This document shows positions 25,789 through 34,744 of a DNA stretch of 64,000 bases, one piece after another; positions within the stretch are counted from its first letter, which is position 1, and every line of letters starts with the position of its first letter. A program made the translations under genes and the position numbers. Source of the stretch: Gillisia sp. CAL575 (GTDB taxonomy: Bacteria > Bacteroidota > Bacteroidia > Flavobacteriales > Flavobacteriaceae). The DNA is taken from contig NZ_APHJ01000019.1 of NCBI RefSeq assembly GCF_000403785.1, positions 186,001 to 250,000 on the forward strand. Reading direction: 5' to 3'. Below the pieces are notes generated by a model. The model made no database searches. It saw only the letters and a program-made list of their open reading frames with translations, and was not told the origin of the DNA.

Positions 25789-26790
25789 TTAATTCCCTAA
25801 TATGCGATTTCCTAATTTCATGATCACCGCCTTAGCTTCTTCAGGGTTTCTAGGGACTTCTTCCACTATGAGTTTGCCCTTTTCTTGCTTTAAAAGATAA
25901 CTAAACACAAATTTAGGATCTTCAGCTTCAGAATTAAAAGCACCGAAACGCAAATCGTTAAAGTAAAGTTTACCTTCCCTCTGTGATATAGTATACCAGC
26001 CTTGAGATATAGCAATTATTCGATCTAAATTATTTTCATCCTTATAAGAGTCGACTAAAAAATGATTTTTCGGAATACTTTTAAAAGTTATAGGCTGGGA
26101 ATCGAAGAGAGAGTAATCTGCAATTAAATAAGCGTCTTCCAATTCTATATTTGCAGACCACATTATGGTGTTAAATGGGCTAGGCCTGGTTTGGATCTGC
26201 TTATATGTAATATTTTGTTCTTCTAAAGCGTTTGTAAACTTATAATAAGTAATTCCTTTTAAGCCGATTGTACACAGCATGTAAGCACTACTTATAATAA
26301 GCCCAAGATTATTATATTTCTTTCTTTTAATAGATCCGCGTTTAGATCTCATTGCGAGAATTACGAAGATTAGAAAAGGAAAGGTATAAAGAGGGTCTAT
26401 AACAAAGATATTCTTGTATGCGAGTCTTAGGTCCAATGGCCAAAATAGCTGCGTTCCCCAAGTTGTATGAGCATCTAACAACGGATGCGTCAAAAACCCC
26501 CAAAACATTAACCATGACCAATCTTTCCAGCTTACTCCAGTTTTCCTTTCTAACTTAGAAATAAGCCAGCCAAAGATTGGAGCGAAAAGAATTGAAAATA
26601 CTATGGAATGTGTAAATCCTCTGTGGATCTCAATAGCACTAAGTGTATCAGTGAAAAGTGGTGCGAATGAATCTAGATCTGGAATAGTTCCGGCAATTGC
26701 GCCGTAGAGCATCGCTTTATTTCCAACCTTTTTTCCTAAAACGGCTTCTCCAATTGCTGCTCCTAGTACTATCTGCGTAAGTGAATCCAT
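25789..26790 (-). CDS. YbcI/YdjM-type membrane-bound metal-dependent hydrolase
   Basis: A 333-residue membrane protein. The N-terminal half holds the family's metal-binding motifs: TIPDLDSF (35-42), HRGFTHS (56-62) and THPLLDAHTTWG (101-112), with membrane helices between them. A last helix is near 150, followed by a C-terminal soluble domain (about 180-333) rich in beta strands. The family is linked to phospholipase C-like or LexA-controlled hydrolases, with no known substrate. It is the last gene in a run with two glycosyltransferases (8-base gap), suggesting an envelope lipid or glycan function. Confidence 0.8.
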   Translation of the reverse strand: MDSLTQIVLGAAIGEAVLGKKVGNKAMLYGAIAGTIPDLDSFAPLFTDTLSAIEIHRGFTHSIVFSILFAPIFGWLISKLERKTGVSWKDWSWLMFWGFLTHPLLDAHTTWGTQLFWPLDLRLAYKNIFVIDPLYTFPFLIFVILAMRSKRGSIKRKKYNNLGLIISSAYMLCTIGLKGITYYKFTNALEEQNITYKQIQTRPSPFNTIMWSANIELEDAYLIADYSLFDSQPITFKSIPKNHFLVDSYKDENNLDRIIAISQGWYTISQREGKLYFNDLRFGAFNSEAEDPKFVFSYLLKQEKGKLIVEEVPRNPEEAKAVIMKLGNRILGN

Positions 26791-26798
26791 CTAAAATA

Positions 26799-28271
26799 TT
26801 AAACTTTGGAGAGTAAAGATTTAAATACAACATAACCAAAACCAGCAAAAAGCATTAAGTGAAATATAATTAGTCCAAAGTCTTCCAGCACAAACGCACT
26901 ATAAATAGCAAATCCAAAGTAGAGCCAAAGTAAGCCTTCTACAATGGTGCTTAAAGATAGATTTCTGGATAAATATTTGTTGCCTTTCCAAGAATCTTTT
27001 AGATTATTAATATTGAATTTTGGGGTACGAATAAAGTCACTCTTTTTTCCGAAATGGCCTTCTAATACTGCAAGCGAGTTATGCACAGAAAATCCCATTG
27101 CGATGGAGAAAAAGGTTAAGAACATTCCTATAAATTTAAAAAAACTGCCAATGCCTTTTCCGTGGATCTTGGCATAGGTAACCCAATAACAGATAAAGAA
27201 AATAAGCGTGCTTATTGCAAAAAAAGCTATTACATTAAAATAGCTGCTAAACTGCGGATTTGTATTTTTAATATAAAGAACAGGAACGCTTAAAATGGCT
27301 AATAATAGTATCAATAAGAACATACTGGAGTTTAGTAAATGAAAAAATCCGTGGAATTTTGTTCCTGCACTTAGTGTTTTGTCAAATAGCAATTTTGAGT
27401 AGTTCTTCTGAAAATTCTCTGCCGCCCCTTTATTCCATCTAAATTGTTGAGATCTTGCAGCGCTGATAACTACGGGTAATTCAGCGGGGGTTTCTACGTT
27501 TTCCAAATATTTAAATTTCCACTTCTTCATTTGCGCCCGGTAACTTAGATCTAGATCTTCAGTAAGTGTATCTCCACTCCAGTTGCCAGCATCCATAATG
27601 CATTCTTTTCGCCATATTCCGGCAGTACCATTAAAATTGATGAAATGCTTTCCGAAATTTCTGCCGACTTGTTCCAGAATAAAATGAAAGTCCAGTGCGA
27701 AGGCCTGAATTTTAGTTAGTAGGGAATAATCTCTGTTAATATGCCCCCATCTAGTTTGTACCACTCCAATATTTGGATCTTTAAAATAAGGCACTGTTTG
27801 AAGCAGCCAATCTGACTTAGGCATAAAATCTGAATCGAAGATCGCTATGAATTCTCCTTTTGCAATTTTAAGACCTTCTTTTAAAGCTCCGGCTTTAAAG
27901 CCCGTTCTATCTATTCTAGTAATATGCTGTATGTCTAATCCTTTCTTCTGAAGTTTTTGAATTTGTTCAGCAGTTGTGGCTATAGTTTCATCTGTAGAGT
28001 CATCTAGAACCTGTATTTCCAACTTGTTTGTGGGATAATCTATTTTCGAAATATTTTCAAGCAACCTTTCTACCACATACATTTCATTGTAAAGAGGCAG
28101 TTGAATAGTAACTGTAGGAATTTCTTCAGGATTGGAAAAATTATATTTTGCACTGTTGTCGTTCTTCTTTTTGGATCTTAGATAATTTATTAGCAAACTC
28201 AATTGAGAAAGGCTGTATAATAAAATAAGCAAGAGTGCGAGTGTGTAAATTAATATAATCGCGAAATCCAT
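26799..28271 (-). CDS. cellulose synthase-like family 2 glycosyltransferase
   Basis: A processive-type GT2 of 490 residues with an N-terminal helix (3-28), cytoplasmic catalytic domain and four or five C-terminal helices. Catalytic residues are all there: DDSTD at 90-94, DSD at 146-148, TEDLD at 237-241 and QQFRW at 275-279. This is the CESA-like/ceramide glucosyltransferase-like group common in Bacteroidetes; the sugar and acceptor are unknown. Its ATG overlaps the stop of the upstream GT2 gene in TAATG, so translation is coupled. Confidence 0.85.
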   Translation of the reverse strand: MDFAIILIYTLALLLILLYSLSQLSLLINYLRSKKKNDNSAKYNFSNPEEIPTVTIQLPLYNEMYVVERLLENISKIDYPTNKLEIQVLDDSTDETIATTAEQIQKLQKKGLDIQHITRIDRTGFKAGALKEGLKIAKGEFIAIFDSDFMPKSDWLLQTVPYFKDPNIGVVQTRWGHINRDYSLLTKIQAFALDFHFILEQVGRNFGKHFINFNGTAGIWRKECIMDAGNWSGDTLTEDLDLSYRAQMKKWKFKYLENVETPAELPVVISAARSQQFRWNKGAAENFQKNYSKLLFDKTLSAGTKFHGFFHLLNSSMFLLILLLAILSVPVLYIKNTNPQFSSYFNVIAFFAISTLIFFICYWVTYAKIHGKGIGSFFKFIGMFLTFFSIAMGFSVHNSLAVLEGHFGKKSDFIRTPKFNINNLKDSWKGNKYLSRNLSLSTIVEGLLWLYFGFAIYSAFVLEDFGLIIFHLMLFAGFGYVVFKSLLSKV

Positions 28272-28963
28272 TATTTAAAACTGTATTTAAAAATCCAAGT
28301 CAATATTTTAATCCCTGCAAAGATAGCCCCTTTAATAGTTCCTGAAACTTTTGAGACACCAATCCTGTTTTTATAATGCACGGGCACTTCTATATACGAA
28401 AATTTTTGCTTTATGGCTTTTAATTGCATTTCTACCGTCCAGCCATAAGTCTTGTCCTGCATATTCAATTGTAGTAATTTATCATACTTAATAGCTCTAA
28501 AAGGTCCAAGATCTGTAAAATTAGCATTGAAAAATAATTTCATGAGGGAAGTTGCAAGCCAATTTCCAAATCGCTGTGGCAAAGTCATCGAACCATTTTC
28601 TCGCCATCTTCTAACACGAGATCCAATTACGATATCTATATTATCTTCAATTATTGGAGCAATAATCTGTGTCAATTCCGCAGGGTAATCGCTGTAATCA
28701 CCATCCAGAAAAACAATGATACCTGGCTTTTCCAATTTTTTAGAAATATAATCCATGCCTTTTAAGCAAGCATAGCCGTATCCTTTTCTGGCTTCAAGTA
28801 AAACGGTAGCTCCGGCAATTTCAGCAACTTCTGCAGTGCGGTCTGTAGAGTTATTACTAATTACTATAATCTCTGAAACGATTTCTGGTATTTCTTGAAT
28901 TACTTTACCAATAGAAGCTTCTTCATTAAAAGCAGGGATAATAACTACAATAGGATTATTCAT
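28271..28963 (-). CDS. dolichyl-phosphate mannosyltransferase-like GT2
   Basis: A 230-residue family 2 glycosyltransferase resembling those that load a sugar onto polyprenyl phosphate. Motifs: VVIIPAFNEEASIGKV (6-21), NNSTDRT (37-43), the metal motif DGDYSD (87-92) and a C-terminal amphipathic segment (KGAIFAGIKILTWIFKYSF). There are no strong membrane helices. It starts one base before the MORN-repeat gene's stop region ends and overlaps the next glycosyltransferase by one base, so the three are one operon. It may make the lipid-linked sugar used by the processive enzyme. Confidence 0.82.
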   Translation of the reverse strand: MNNPIVVIIPAFNEEASIGKVIQEIPEIVSEIIVISNNSTDRTAEVAEIAGATVLLEARKGYGYACLKGMDYISKKLEKPGIIVFLDGDYSDYPAELTQIIAPIIEDNIDIVIGSRVRRWRENGSMTLPQRFGNWLATSLMKLFFNANFTDLGPFRAIKYDKLLQLNMQDKTYGWTVEMQLKAIKQKFSYIEVPVHYKNRIGVSKVSGTIKGAIFAGIKILTWIFKYSFK

Positions 28964-29446
28964 TTAAAATCGTACTTCGGGATTGTCATTCTTAAATTTA
29001 ATCAACGAGGTCCATTCCCCTATTTTATTATTGTGAAGGTACTTTTCAGCTTTTTTCAACTGGTTATTTTTATAAATTAAGGCATAACCTTCCTTCAATC
29101 CATTATGAAATTTTACTTTTTCAATATTATCACCTTCGTAAAACACCCACCAACCATTTTCTAACCCATTATCAAATGTGCCTTCTTTTAATAAGGATCC
29201 ATCTTTGGAATAGGAAAACCAATATTGATTAGATTTTCCGCGAAGATAATGCCCTTTTTCAGAAACAGACTTATTAGAATAGTAATAGATCCAATAATTT
29301 TCTTTTAATCCATCTTGCTGCCAGCCCTCGGCCTTTAAAACACCTGAATCATAATATTCTTTGATATAAATCTTTTTTTCAACCTGTTTAGTTTTAATAA
29401 TAAAAGTGAAAAACAGTATTGAAAACAACAATAATTTATAGATCAT
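28964..29446 (-). CDS. MORN-repeat (YwqK-like) exported protein
   Basis: A 160-residue protein with an N-terminal hydrophobic signal or anchor (3-17) and five to six repeats of the MORN-variant pattern G-x-x-x-x-x-W-x-x-Y: LKENYWIYYYSN, GKSNQYWFSYSK, LENGWWVFYEG, LKEGYALIYKN and KIGEWTSL. Databases often call such proteins antitoxins; nothing here supports that. It is the first gene of the glycosyltransferase operon. Related proteins are lipid- or envelope-associated. Function is unknown. Confidence 0.75.
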   Translation of the reverse strand: MIYKLLLFSILFFTFIIKTKQVEKKIYIKEYYDSGVLKAEGWQQDGLKENYWIYYYSNKSVSEKGHYLRGKSNQYWFSYSKDGSLLKEGTFDNGLENGWWVFYEGDNIEKVKFHNGLKEGYALIYKNNQLKKAEKYLHNNKIGEWTSLIKFKNDNPEVRF

Positions 29447-29657
29447 TTTAAAATTGTTAATTATGAAGACGTAAAAAAAACGAAAACTAACATTTTGTCA
29501 AATTGCTAGTCCTCAATTATTTTGATTAGAACTAATTACAAATTGGATTATTTATGTTCTTTCTAATATATCAGCAAATGAATTTTCTTTTCATTTTTCT
29601 GCTCTAACCTACGTTGTTATTAGCCTAATGGTTTTTAAATCGTCTTTGATTTTATTT

Positions 29658-29681
29658 TTTTAAAAAACGTGTTTTTTAAAA
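29658..29681. promoter_or_regulatory. perfect inverted repeat upstream of barrel-fasciclin operon
   Basis: Arms TTTTAAAAAAC (29658-29668) and GTTTTTTAAAA (29671-29681) around GT. It lies 58 bases before the ATG of the outer-membrane protein gene, a fitting position for an operator. No TAnnTTTG box is seen nearby, so the operon may use another sigma factor. The arms are AT-rich, which lowers certainty. Confidence 0.45.
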
Positions 29682-29738
29682 CCAAACATTTTTTCTCACG
29701 TATATAGGAGTGTAATTAACAATCAAAATATTTCAAAA

Positions 29739-30620
29739 ATGAAAATTAAAATGAATTTTATAACAAGTTTATGCTTGTTTTTTCCTGCCATTTTGTTGGC
29801 TCAAAGCCCTGTAAGCGGATTTATGAAAAATAAAGGGGAGGGCGCTGCAGTAGTTTCTTACTCTTATGAGAAATATGACAAAGTGTTTTTGGTTCCAGCA
29901 GAGATAGACGGAGTGCCAGTTTTTAATGAGGTTTCGGTTTCCAGTATTTCTTTATATGGTGAATTTGGTATTACAGATAATTTTGATGTAGTCGTAAATG
30001 TTCCCTACATAAAGGCTAAAGGAAGCGCAAGTGAACAGGTATTGGCAAATAATGGTTTCGAGAATGAAAGAAAAGGTATCCAAGATTTTCAAATCTTCGG
30101 TAAATACAGATTTAAATCTTTCGGTTTCGAAAAAAGCAAATTGGATTTAATAGGTGCCTTAGGTCTTCAAACTCCACTTGGAGATTATAAAGCTAATGAA
30201 GGAATTCAATCTATTGTCGCAATAGGAAACCAATCTACAAGTTTTACCGCTATGGGAATTGCAATGTTCAAAACAAATGCAGGAGTTTTCACAAGTGGAC
30301 AATTGGGTTATAGCATAAGAGGAAATGACGTTCCAAATGCCTTGTTAAGCGAACTTAAAATTGGGTATGCAGCTTCTAAATTTTATGTAGATGCGTTTAT
30401 CGCAAATCAATTATCAGATAAAAAAGGAACAGATATCTTACAAGAGGGTTTTACAGGATTCTTCCCTGAAACTCGAGTAAACTCTACAAGAATTGGGTTG
30501 AATGCTTATGTTCCAATATATAGTGGAATTGGCTTAACTGGAGGTGTAAATTCATATATCGCAGGGCGTAATTTAGGTAAGGCTACAGGTTTTTACGGTG
30601 GTTTAGCTTATTCTTTCTAA
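29739..30620 (+). CDS. outer-membrane beta-barrel protein
   Basis: A 293-residue exported protein: signal peptide to about residue 21 (FFPAILLAQ), then alternating amphipathic strands typical of a 12-14-strand barrel and a final aromatic residue (GGLAYSF) for BAM recognition. The segments FGITDNFDVVVNVPYIKAKG and KLDLIGALGLQTPLGDY resemble the transporter group related to phenol meta-pathway outer-membrane proteins. It lies 24 bases upstream of the fasciclin lipoprotein gene, so both are one operon. The transported compound is unknown. Confidence 0.78.
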   Translation: MKIKMNFITSLCLFFPAILLAQSPVSGFMKNKGEGAAVVSYSYEKYDKVFLVPAEIDGVPVFNEVSVSSISLYGEFGITDNFDVVVNVPYIKAKGSASEQVLANNGFENERKGIQDFQIFGKYRFKSFGFEKSKLDLIGALGLQTPLGDYKANEGIQSIVAIGNQSTSFTAMGIAMFKTNAGVFTSGQLGYSIRGNDVPNALLSELKIGYAASKFYVDAFIANQLSDKKGTDILQEGFTGFFPETRVNSTRIGLNAYVPIYSGIGLTGGVNSYIAGRNLGKATGFYGGLAYSF

Positions 30621-30644
30621 TTAATTATTCTTAAAAAACATTAA

Positions 30645-31646
30645 ATGATAAATAAAAATATACTTTCAAAAATGTTGCTTGCTGTTGTGGCAACTTTCAC
30701 CTTAGTTTCTTGTGAAACAGAATCAAATTACGAAGAAGAAGTTCCTTCTATAGCAAATATTGCAGTTTCTAACGCCGGTTTTAGTGTGCTGGAAGCAGCC
30801 GCTGTACAAGGTGGAGTTGCTGTGGTTCTTAGTAATAACAACCCAAATGATGCCTCTGGGGACTACACCGTTTTTGCACCTACTAATGATGCTTTTGCAA
30901 GACTAGGTTTAAATGAAGAAACTTTAGGAGTGTTACAAACGCCATTTTTAACTAATACCTTGTTGTATCACGTTTCTAACGGAAACCTTTTAGGAAATGC
31001 TATTTATGGAGGAGGATCTTCTACTTCAGTTTTAGGATTGGATAGAAGATTTATTGAACGTGGAAATGATACCTTTATTAACGGATCAAAAATTCTTGCA
31101 ACTAATATTAATGCAAGTAATGGGACTGTGCATGTAATAGATAAGGTAATGATCGCTACAGGAGTAGATATCGTACAATCTGCTATTGCATTACAGAGTT
31201 CTCAAGTATTCACTTCTCCAGAATTATCCTTTCTAGTAGAAGCGGTAATTTATGCAGATCTTGCTGGGGCATTAACTGCTTCTGCTGGAAGCCCTTCTTT
31301 TACAGTATTTGCTCCAACAGACCAAGCATTTAAAGATCTTGGAACTGCATTGGGATTAACTTTTACAGTACCTGCAGATATAAGACAACTACCTAAGGAT
31401 CTTGTTGCAACTGTATTGTTAAACCATGTAATAGGAAACAACGGAAAATTTACTAGTGAATTAAATGCAGGAACTGTAACTCCTTTAGGTGGTGAGGATC
31501 TTACTTTAGGAGCGTTTACAAATGGAACCTTAACAGTTACTGGAGCAGGAAATGCTCAAGCTGCCAATATGGTTATTCCAGATGTACAAACAACTAATGG
31601 TATTGTACATGTTATTGATAGAGTATTATTGCCGAATTTGAATTAA
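30645..31646 (+). CDS. lipoprotein with two fasciclin domains
   Basis: A 333-residue lipoprotein (signal ends LVSC, C23) with two fasciclin (FAS1) domains: about 40-180 and 185-332. Each shows the H1/H2 motifs: DYTVFAPTNDAFARLG and later GTVHVIDKVM in the first, SFTVFAPTDQAFKDLG and GIVHVIDRVL in the second. FAS1 domains mediate adhesion and protein contacts at the cell surface. It is co-transcribed with the barrel protein and ends at a strong terminator. Confidence 0.9.
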   Translation: MINKNILSKMLLAVVATFTLVSCETESNYEEEVPSIANIAVSNAGFSVLEAAAVQGGVAVVLSNNNPNDASGDYTVFAPTNDAFARLGLNEETLGVLQTPFLTNTLLYHVSNGNLLGNAIYGGGSSTSVLGLDRRFIERGNDTFINGSKILATNINASNGTVHVIDKVMIATGVDIVQSAIALQSSQVFTSPELSFLVEAVIYADLAGALTASAGSPSFTVFAPTDQAFKDLGTALGLTFTVPADIRQLPKDLVATVLLNHVIGNNGKFTSELNAGTVTPLGGEDLTLGAFTNGTLTVTGAGNAQAANMVIPDVQTTNGIVHVIDRVLLPNLN

Positions 31647-31659
31647 GCTAATTTGCTAA

Positions 31660-31708
31660 GTGAAAAGCCGCCTAAGATAATTAATATCGAAGGCGGCTTT
31701 TTTATTTT
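31660..31708. terminator. strong terminator after the fasciclin gene
   Basis: Eleven-base perfect stem AAAAGCCGCCT (31663-31673) and AGGCGGCTTTT (31691-31701) followed by a T run. It also lies before the stop of the convergent polyferredoxin gene and can serve both. Confidence 0.9.
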
Positions 31709-31730
31709 CTTTTTTTAAATGAATCAGCAA

Positions 31731-33311
31731 TTATTTCTGATTCAATAGATCCATTAGATCTACATCGTTTCCTAGTAAGATTTCATTTGCATTTATTCTT
31801 CCATTCATAGAGTCGTTTTCTAATTTTAGCACTCCTCTTGGACAAACAGCAGAACAAATTCCGCAGCCAACACAGCTTGATCTTACTATGTTTTCTCCTT
31901 TTTGTGCATAGGCTCTTACATCTATTCCCATTTCACAGTAGGTAGAACAGTTCCCACAAGAAATGCATTGCCCCCCGTTAGTTGTAATTCTAAATCTTGA
32001 AAACAGTCTTTGTTGAAAACCTAAGATAGCGGCCATAGGACAGCCAAATCTACACCATACTCTATTTCCAAAAATAGGATAGAAACCGGTTCCAATAACA
32101 CCGCTAAAAATAGCCCCTATCAAAACTCCATAAGTGGATCTTAAAGCTTCAGCTTCAAAAAGAAAAACTTTTCCATCTCCACTTAAAAAGTGAAAACCAA
32201 TAAGTGATAGAATAATTGCTAAATAGCCAATTGCCCCAAATTTCGCGTCTTTTTGAAATTCATTTCTTTTAAAAATCATTACTAATGCGAAAACAGCAGT
32301 TAATAACACTGCAACTCCAATTAGGAAAGAGGTTCTGTTCAACCAGTATTTTCCATCTTCACCTAAATAAGAATAGATTACCGCAGTAGTCATAAGAGTT
32401 ACAAAAACCACAACACTATGTACCACCCAACGCTCGATTTTCCAAGCAGATTGAGTTTTATCACTTAATTGTCTAAACGAATCTCCAGCAGTTTCGGCGA
32501 GTCCACCACAACCACAAACCCAGGAGCAATACCAACGTTTACCGTATTTATAAGTAAGAATTGGGGTGATCACAAAAATGGAAACGACTCCAAATATTAG
32601 CATTGCTATCCCTATATCTCCAGCGTTTATCATAGAATCTACTCGATATTGTTCGAAGTTATAATAGTTAAGAGGCCAGATATTTTTAAGATCATAATAT
32701 GGCAACGAGAAATTCTCACTATTAAGTCGCTGCATAAATTCTGGAATTAGAAAAGCGAAACTCAGTTGAAAGAACATCACCGAAAAGGTTCGCAAACGCT
32801 CATATTTATTATGACGGTATTTCCAAATAAATTTTACTCCGAAGGTCAGGATTGCTATAGTATAAAGTGTTCCGTAGACAAACCATTGACTAGCGGGGTT
32901 GCCGCTTAATAGGTTACTTAAAGGATCGAAAAGCGAAATAACCCCAGTATTCTCTCCTTCGGCATTTAATCCTAACAGCTCTGGATAAAAATAGAGAACA
33001 ATATAAAAACCGGTTAATATTAAGCCGGTGATCCAGCCTAATACTCCTCTGTTAGTAATAGATTTAAACCAAATATGGTCGTTTTTTATTCCCTCGGTTT
33101 TATTTGCATATGTAGCCTGTGCAAACCAGATTACTCCAATTCCTATTGCAGCAAGAGAGGTGTACAACCAAATTGCTTTGTTAGGAAAGTTCATGTTGAA
33201 AGCCGCTAGAGCTAAAATAAATAAGCCAGAAACCCCTAAGAATGTGGCTAATTTTTGAGGAATATTTAAAGAGCTTGATGCATCACCGGTCAAGGATAGA
33301 TTGTTTTCCAT
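31731..33311 (-). CDS. membrane polyferredoxin (NapH/NosR-like 4Fe-4S protein)
   Basis: A 526-residue membrane protein with about ten helices. Two cysteine motifs of the NapH/NosR/CcoG type follow helices: CSWVCGCGG (262-270) and CRFGCP (420-425). Two 4Fe-4S ferredoxin clusters come near the C-terminus: C449-C452-C455-C459 and C480-C483-C486-C490. It should pass electrons between a quinone or flavin partner and an unknown acceptor. The upstream gene, 23 bases away, encodes a FAD/NAD(P) oxidoreductase, a plausible electron donor. No nos, nap or cco genes are present, so this is not a standard denitrification locus. Confidence 0.85.
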   Translation of the reverse strand: MENNLSLTGDASSSLNIPQKLATFLGVSGLFILALAAFNMNFPNKAIWLYTSLAAIGIGVIWFAQATYANKTEGIKNDHIWFKSITNRGVLGWITGLILTGFYIVLYFYPELLGLNAEGENTGVISLFDPLSNLLSGNPASQWFVYGTLYTIAILTFGVKFIWKYRHNKYERLRTFSVMFFQLSFAFLIPEFMQRLNSENFSLPYYDLKNIWPLNYYNFEQYRVDSMINAGDIGIAMLIFGVVSIFVITPILTYKYGKRWYCSWVCGCGGLAETAGDSFRQLSDKTQSAWKIERWVVHSVVVFVTLMTTAVIYSYLGEDGKYWLNRTSFLIGVAVLLTAVFALVMIFKRNEFQKDAKFGAIGYLAIILSLIGFHFLSGDGKVFLFEAEALRSTYGVLIGAIFSGVIGTGFYPIFGNRVWCRFGCPMAAILGFQQRLFSRFRITTNGGQCISCGNCSTYCEMGIDVRAYAQKGENIVRSSCVGCGICSAVCPRGVLKLENDSMNGRINANEILLGNDVDLMDLLNQK

Positions 33312-33334
33312 AATTTGGATAAGTTTTTTAAGTA

Positions 33335-34627
33335 TTAATTGGCAACGGGTTGTTGTTGGATAAAGCTTTTATAAATTTCAGTTTCGAATGTTTTATAAAA
33401 CTCAGGATCAAAATTGGCCTGTTTTAAATTTTCTATCACAAAATCTACAGATTTTTCTTCCGTAAGCCATTTGTCAAATGTTTCGTGTCGCATTCTAATT
33501 CCGAAGGTATTTATACCTACAAATTTTCTGCTTCCTTCTTGATAATTTATGGTGATGCATTTTCGGCCATCCTGATGCTTCCAATGAAAATGAGCTTCCC
33601 CATCGCGTGGTTCAGGAAAAACCCAACCATAAGTTTGATATTCTACATCAAAGAACTTAGCACTGTTAAACCAATGTCCGGGTTTGTATTCCATTGGGTT
33701 TCCGCAAATGGTTTGAGCCACTACTTCTCCCATCATTCTGCCGGTGTACCAAACTGCTTCTATAGGTCTTCTTTCTCCTATGGCTTCATGTTGCTCAGCA
33801 CAATCTCCAATAGCAAAGATGTTTTTAAAATTTGTTTGAAGTGATCTATTAACTTTTACGCCTCTACCTAATTCAATTCCAGACTCCTTCAGAAAATTGA
33901 TGTTCGGAGAAACTCCAGCAGTAAGTCCTACAAGATCACATTCTATCTCTTCTCCAGTTTCTTCTATGATTATGCTTTTTACTCGACCATTTTCGTCGGA
34001 AACTATTTCTTTTAAATTTGAATTTAACCTAAGATCTATATGATGCTCTAAAATATGATTGTTGATGATATCTGATTCCCCGGGAGGAAGCACCACATTC
34101 CAAAAACTGGATTCCCTAACTAAAAAGGTAACGGGTATATTCCTTGTGCTAAGCATTTCTGCCATTTCAGAACCTATAAGTCCACCTCCCACAATTACTG
34201 CCCTTTTACATTTTTTGGTGTTTTCTTCTAAAAGTTCGAGATCCTGTTTGGTAACCATTCCTTGAACACCCTCAAGATCCTGGCCTTTCCAGCCAAATTT
34301 GTTGTAATTGGAACCCGTGGCAATAATTAAAGTATCATACTCCATTGTTTCTCCTGAAGAAAAAGTAAGCTGATTAATCTCTGGTTGCACCTGAGATACG
34401 AATGCGTTTTTAAGTTCTATTCTGTTCTTCTCCCAAAACCAATCTTCATAAGGTTTTAAGTGATTCCATTTCATATGCCCCATATAAACATACATAAGAG
34501 CAGTGCGGGAAAAGAAATGGTCGCTTTCTGAAGAAATTACTGTGATCCTTTTGTCAGATTCTTTTCTTATGTGTCTGGCGGCGGTAATTCCAGAAATTCC
34601 ATTACCTATAATGACAACATGCTCCAT
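33335..34627 (-). CDS. NAD(P)/FAD-dependent oxidoreductase
   Basis: A 430-residue pyridine nucleotide-disulfide reductase family protein without the redox-active CxxxxC pair. It has the FAD Rossmann motif IIGNGISG (6-13), a second NAD(P) motif VIVGGGLIGSEMAEML, and the FAD-closing IFAIGDCAE. The C-terminal 110 residues (NSAKFFDVEYQTYGWVF onward) form an extra domain like nitrite-reductase/ferredoxin-reductase relatives. It is the first gene of an operon with the polyferredoxin, suggesting NAD(P)H-to-membrane electron flow. Substrate unknown. Confidence 0.85.
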   Translation of the reverse strand: MEHVVIIGNGISGITAARHIRKESDKRITVISSESDHFFSRTALMYVYMGHMKWNHLKPYEDWFWEKNRIELKNAFVSQVQPEINQLTFSSGETMEYDTLIIATGSNYNKFGWKGQDLEGVQGMVTKQDLELLEENTKKCKRAVIVGGGLIGSEMAEMLSTRNIPVTFLVRESSFWNVVLPPGESDIINNHILEHHIDLRLNSNLKEIVSDENGRVKSIIIEETGEEIECDLVGLTAGVSPNINFLKESGIELGRGVKVNRSLQTNFKNIFAIGDCAEQHEAIGERRPIEAVWYTGRMMGEVVAQTICGNPMEYKPGHWFNSAKFFDVEYQTYGWVFPEPRDGEAHFHWKHQDGRKCITINYQEGSRKFVGINTFGIRMRHETFDKWLTEEKSVDFVIENLKQANFDPEFYKTFETEIYKSFIQQQPVAN

Positions 34628-34744
34628 ATAATTCCTTATTTTTAGAAGATTGGTAACAATCGGGTTAGTAATTTTTGTAAAATTCGACTTACAACTAATT
34701 CGATTGGTCGAAGCTTTACACGAAACCTTTTATAAATTTTAAAA

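Noticed and set aside
28964-29446. Antitoxin (toxin-antitoxin system) reading of the MORN protein
   Set aside because: No toxin partner is present and the gene is in a glycosyltransferase operon; the label comes from weak family naming.
31731-33311. Denitrification (NosR/NapH) locus
   Set aside because: No nos or nap genes next to it; only the cofactor motifs are shared.
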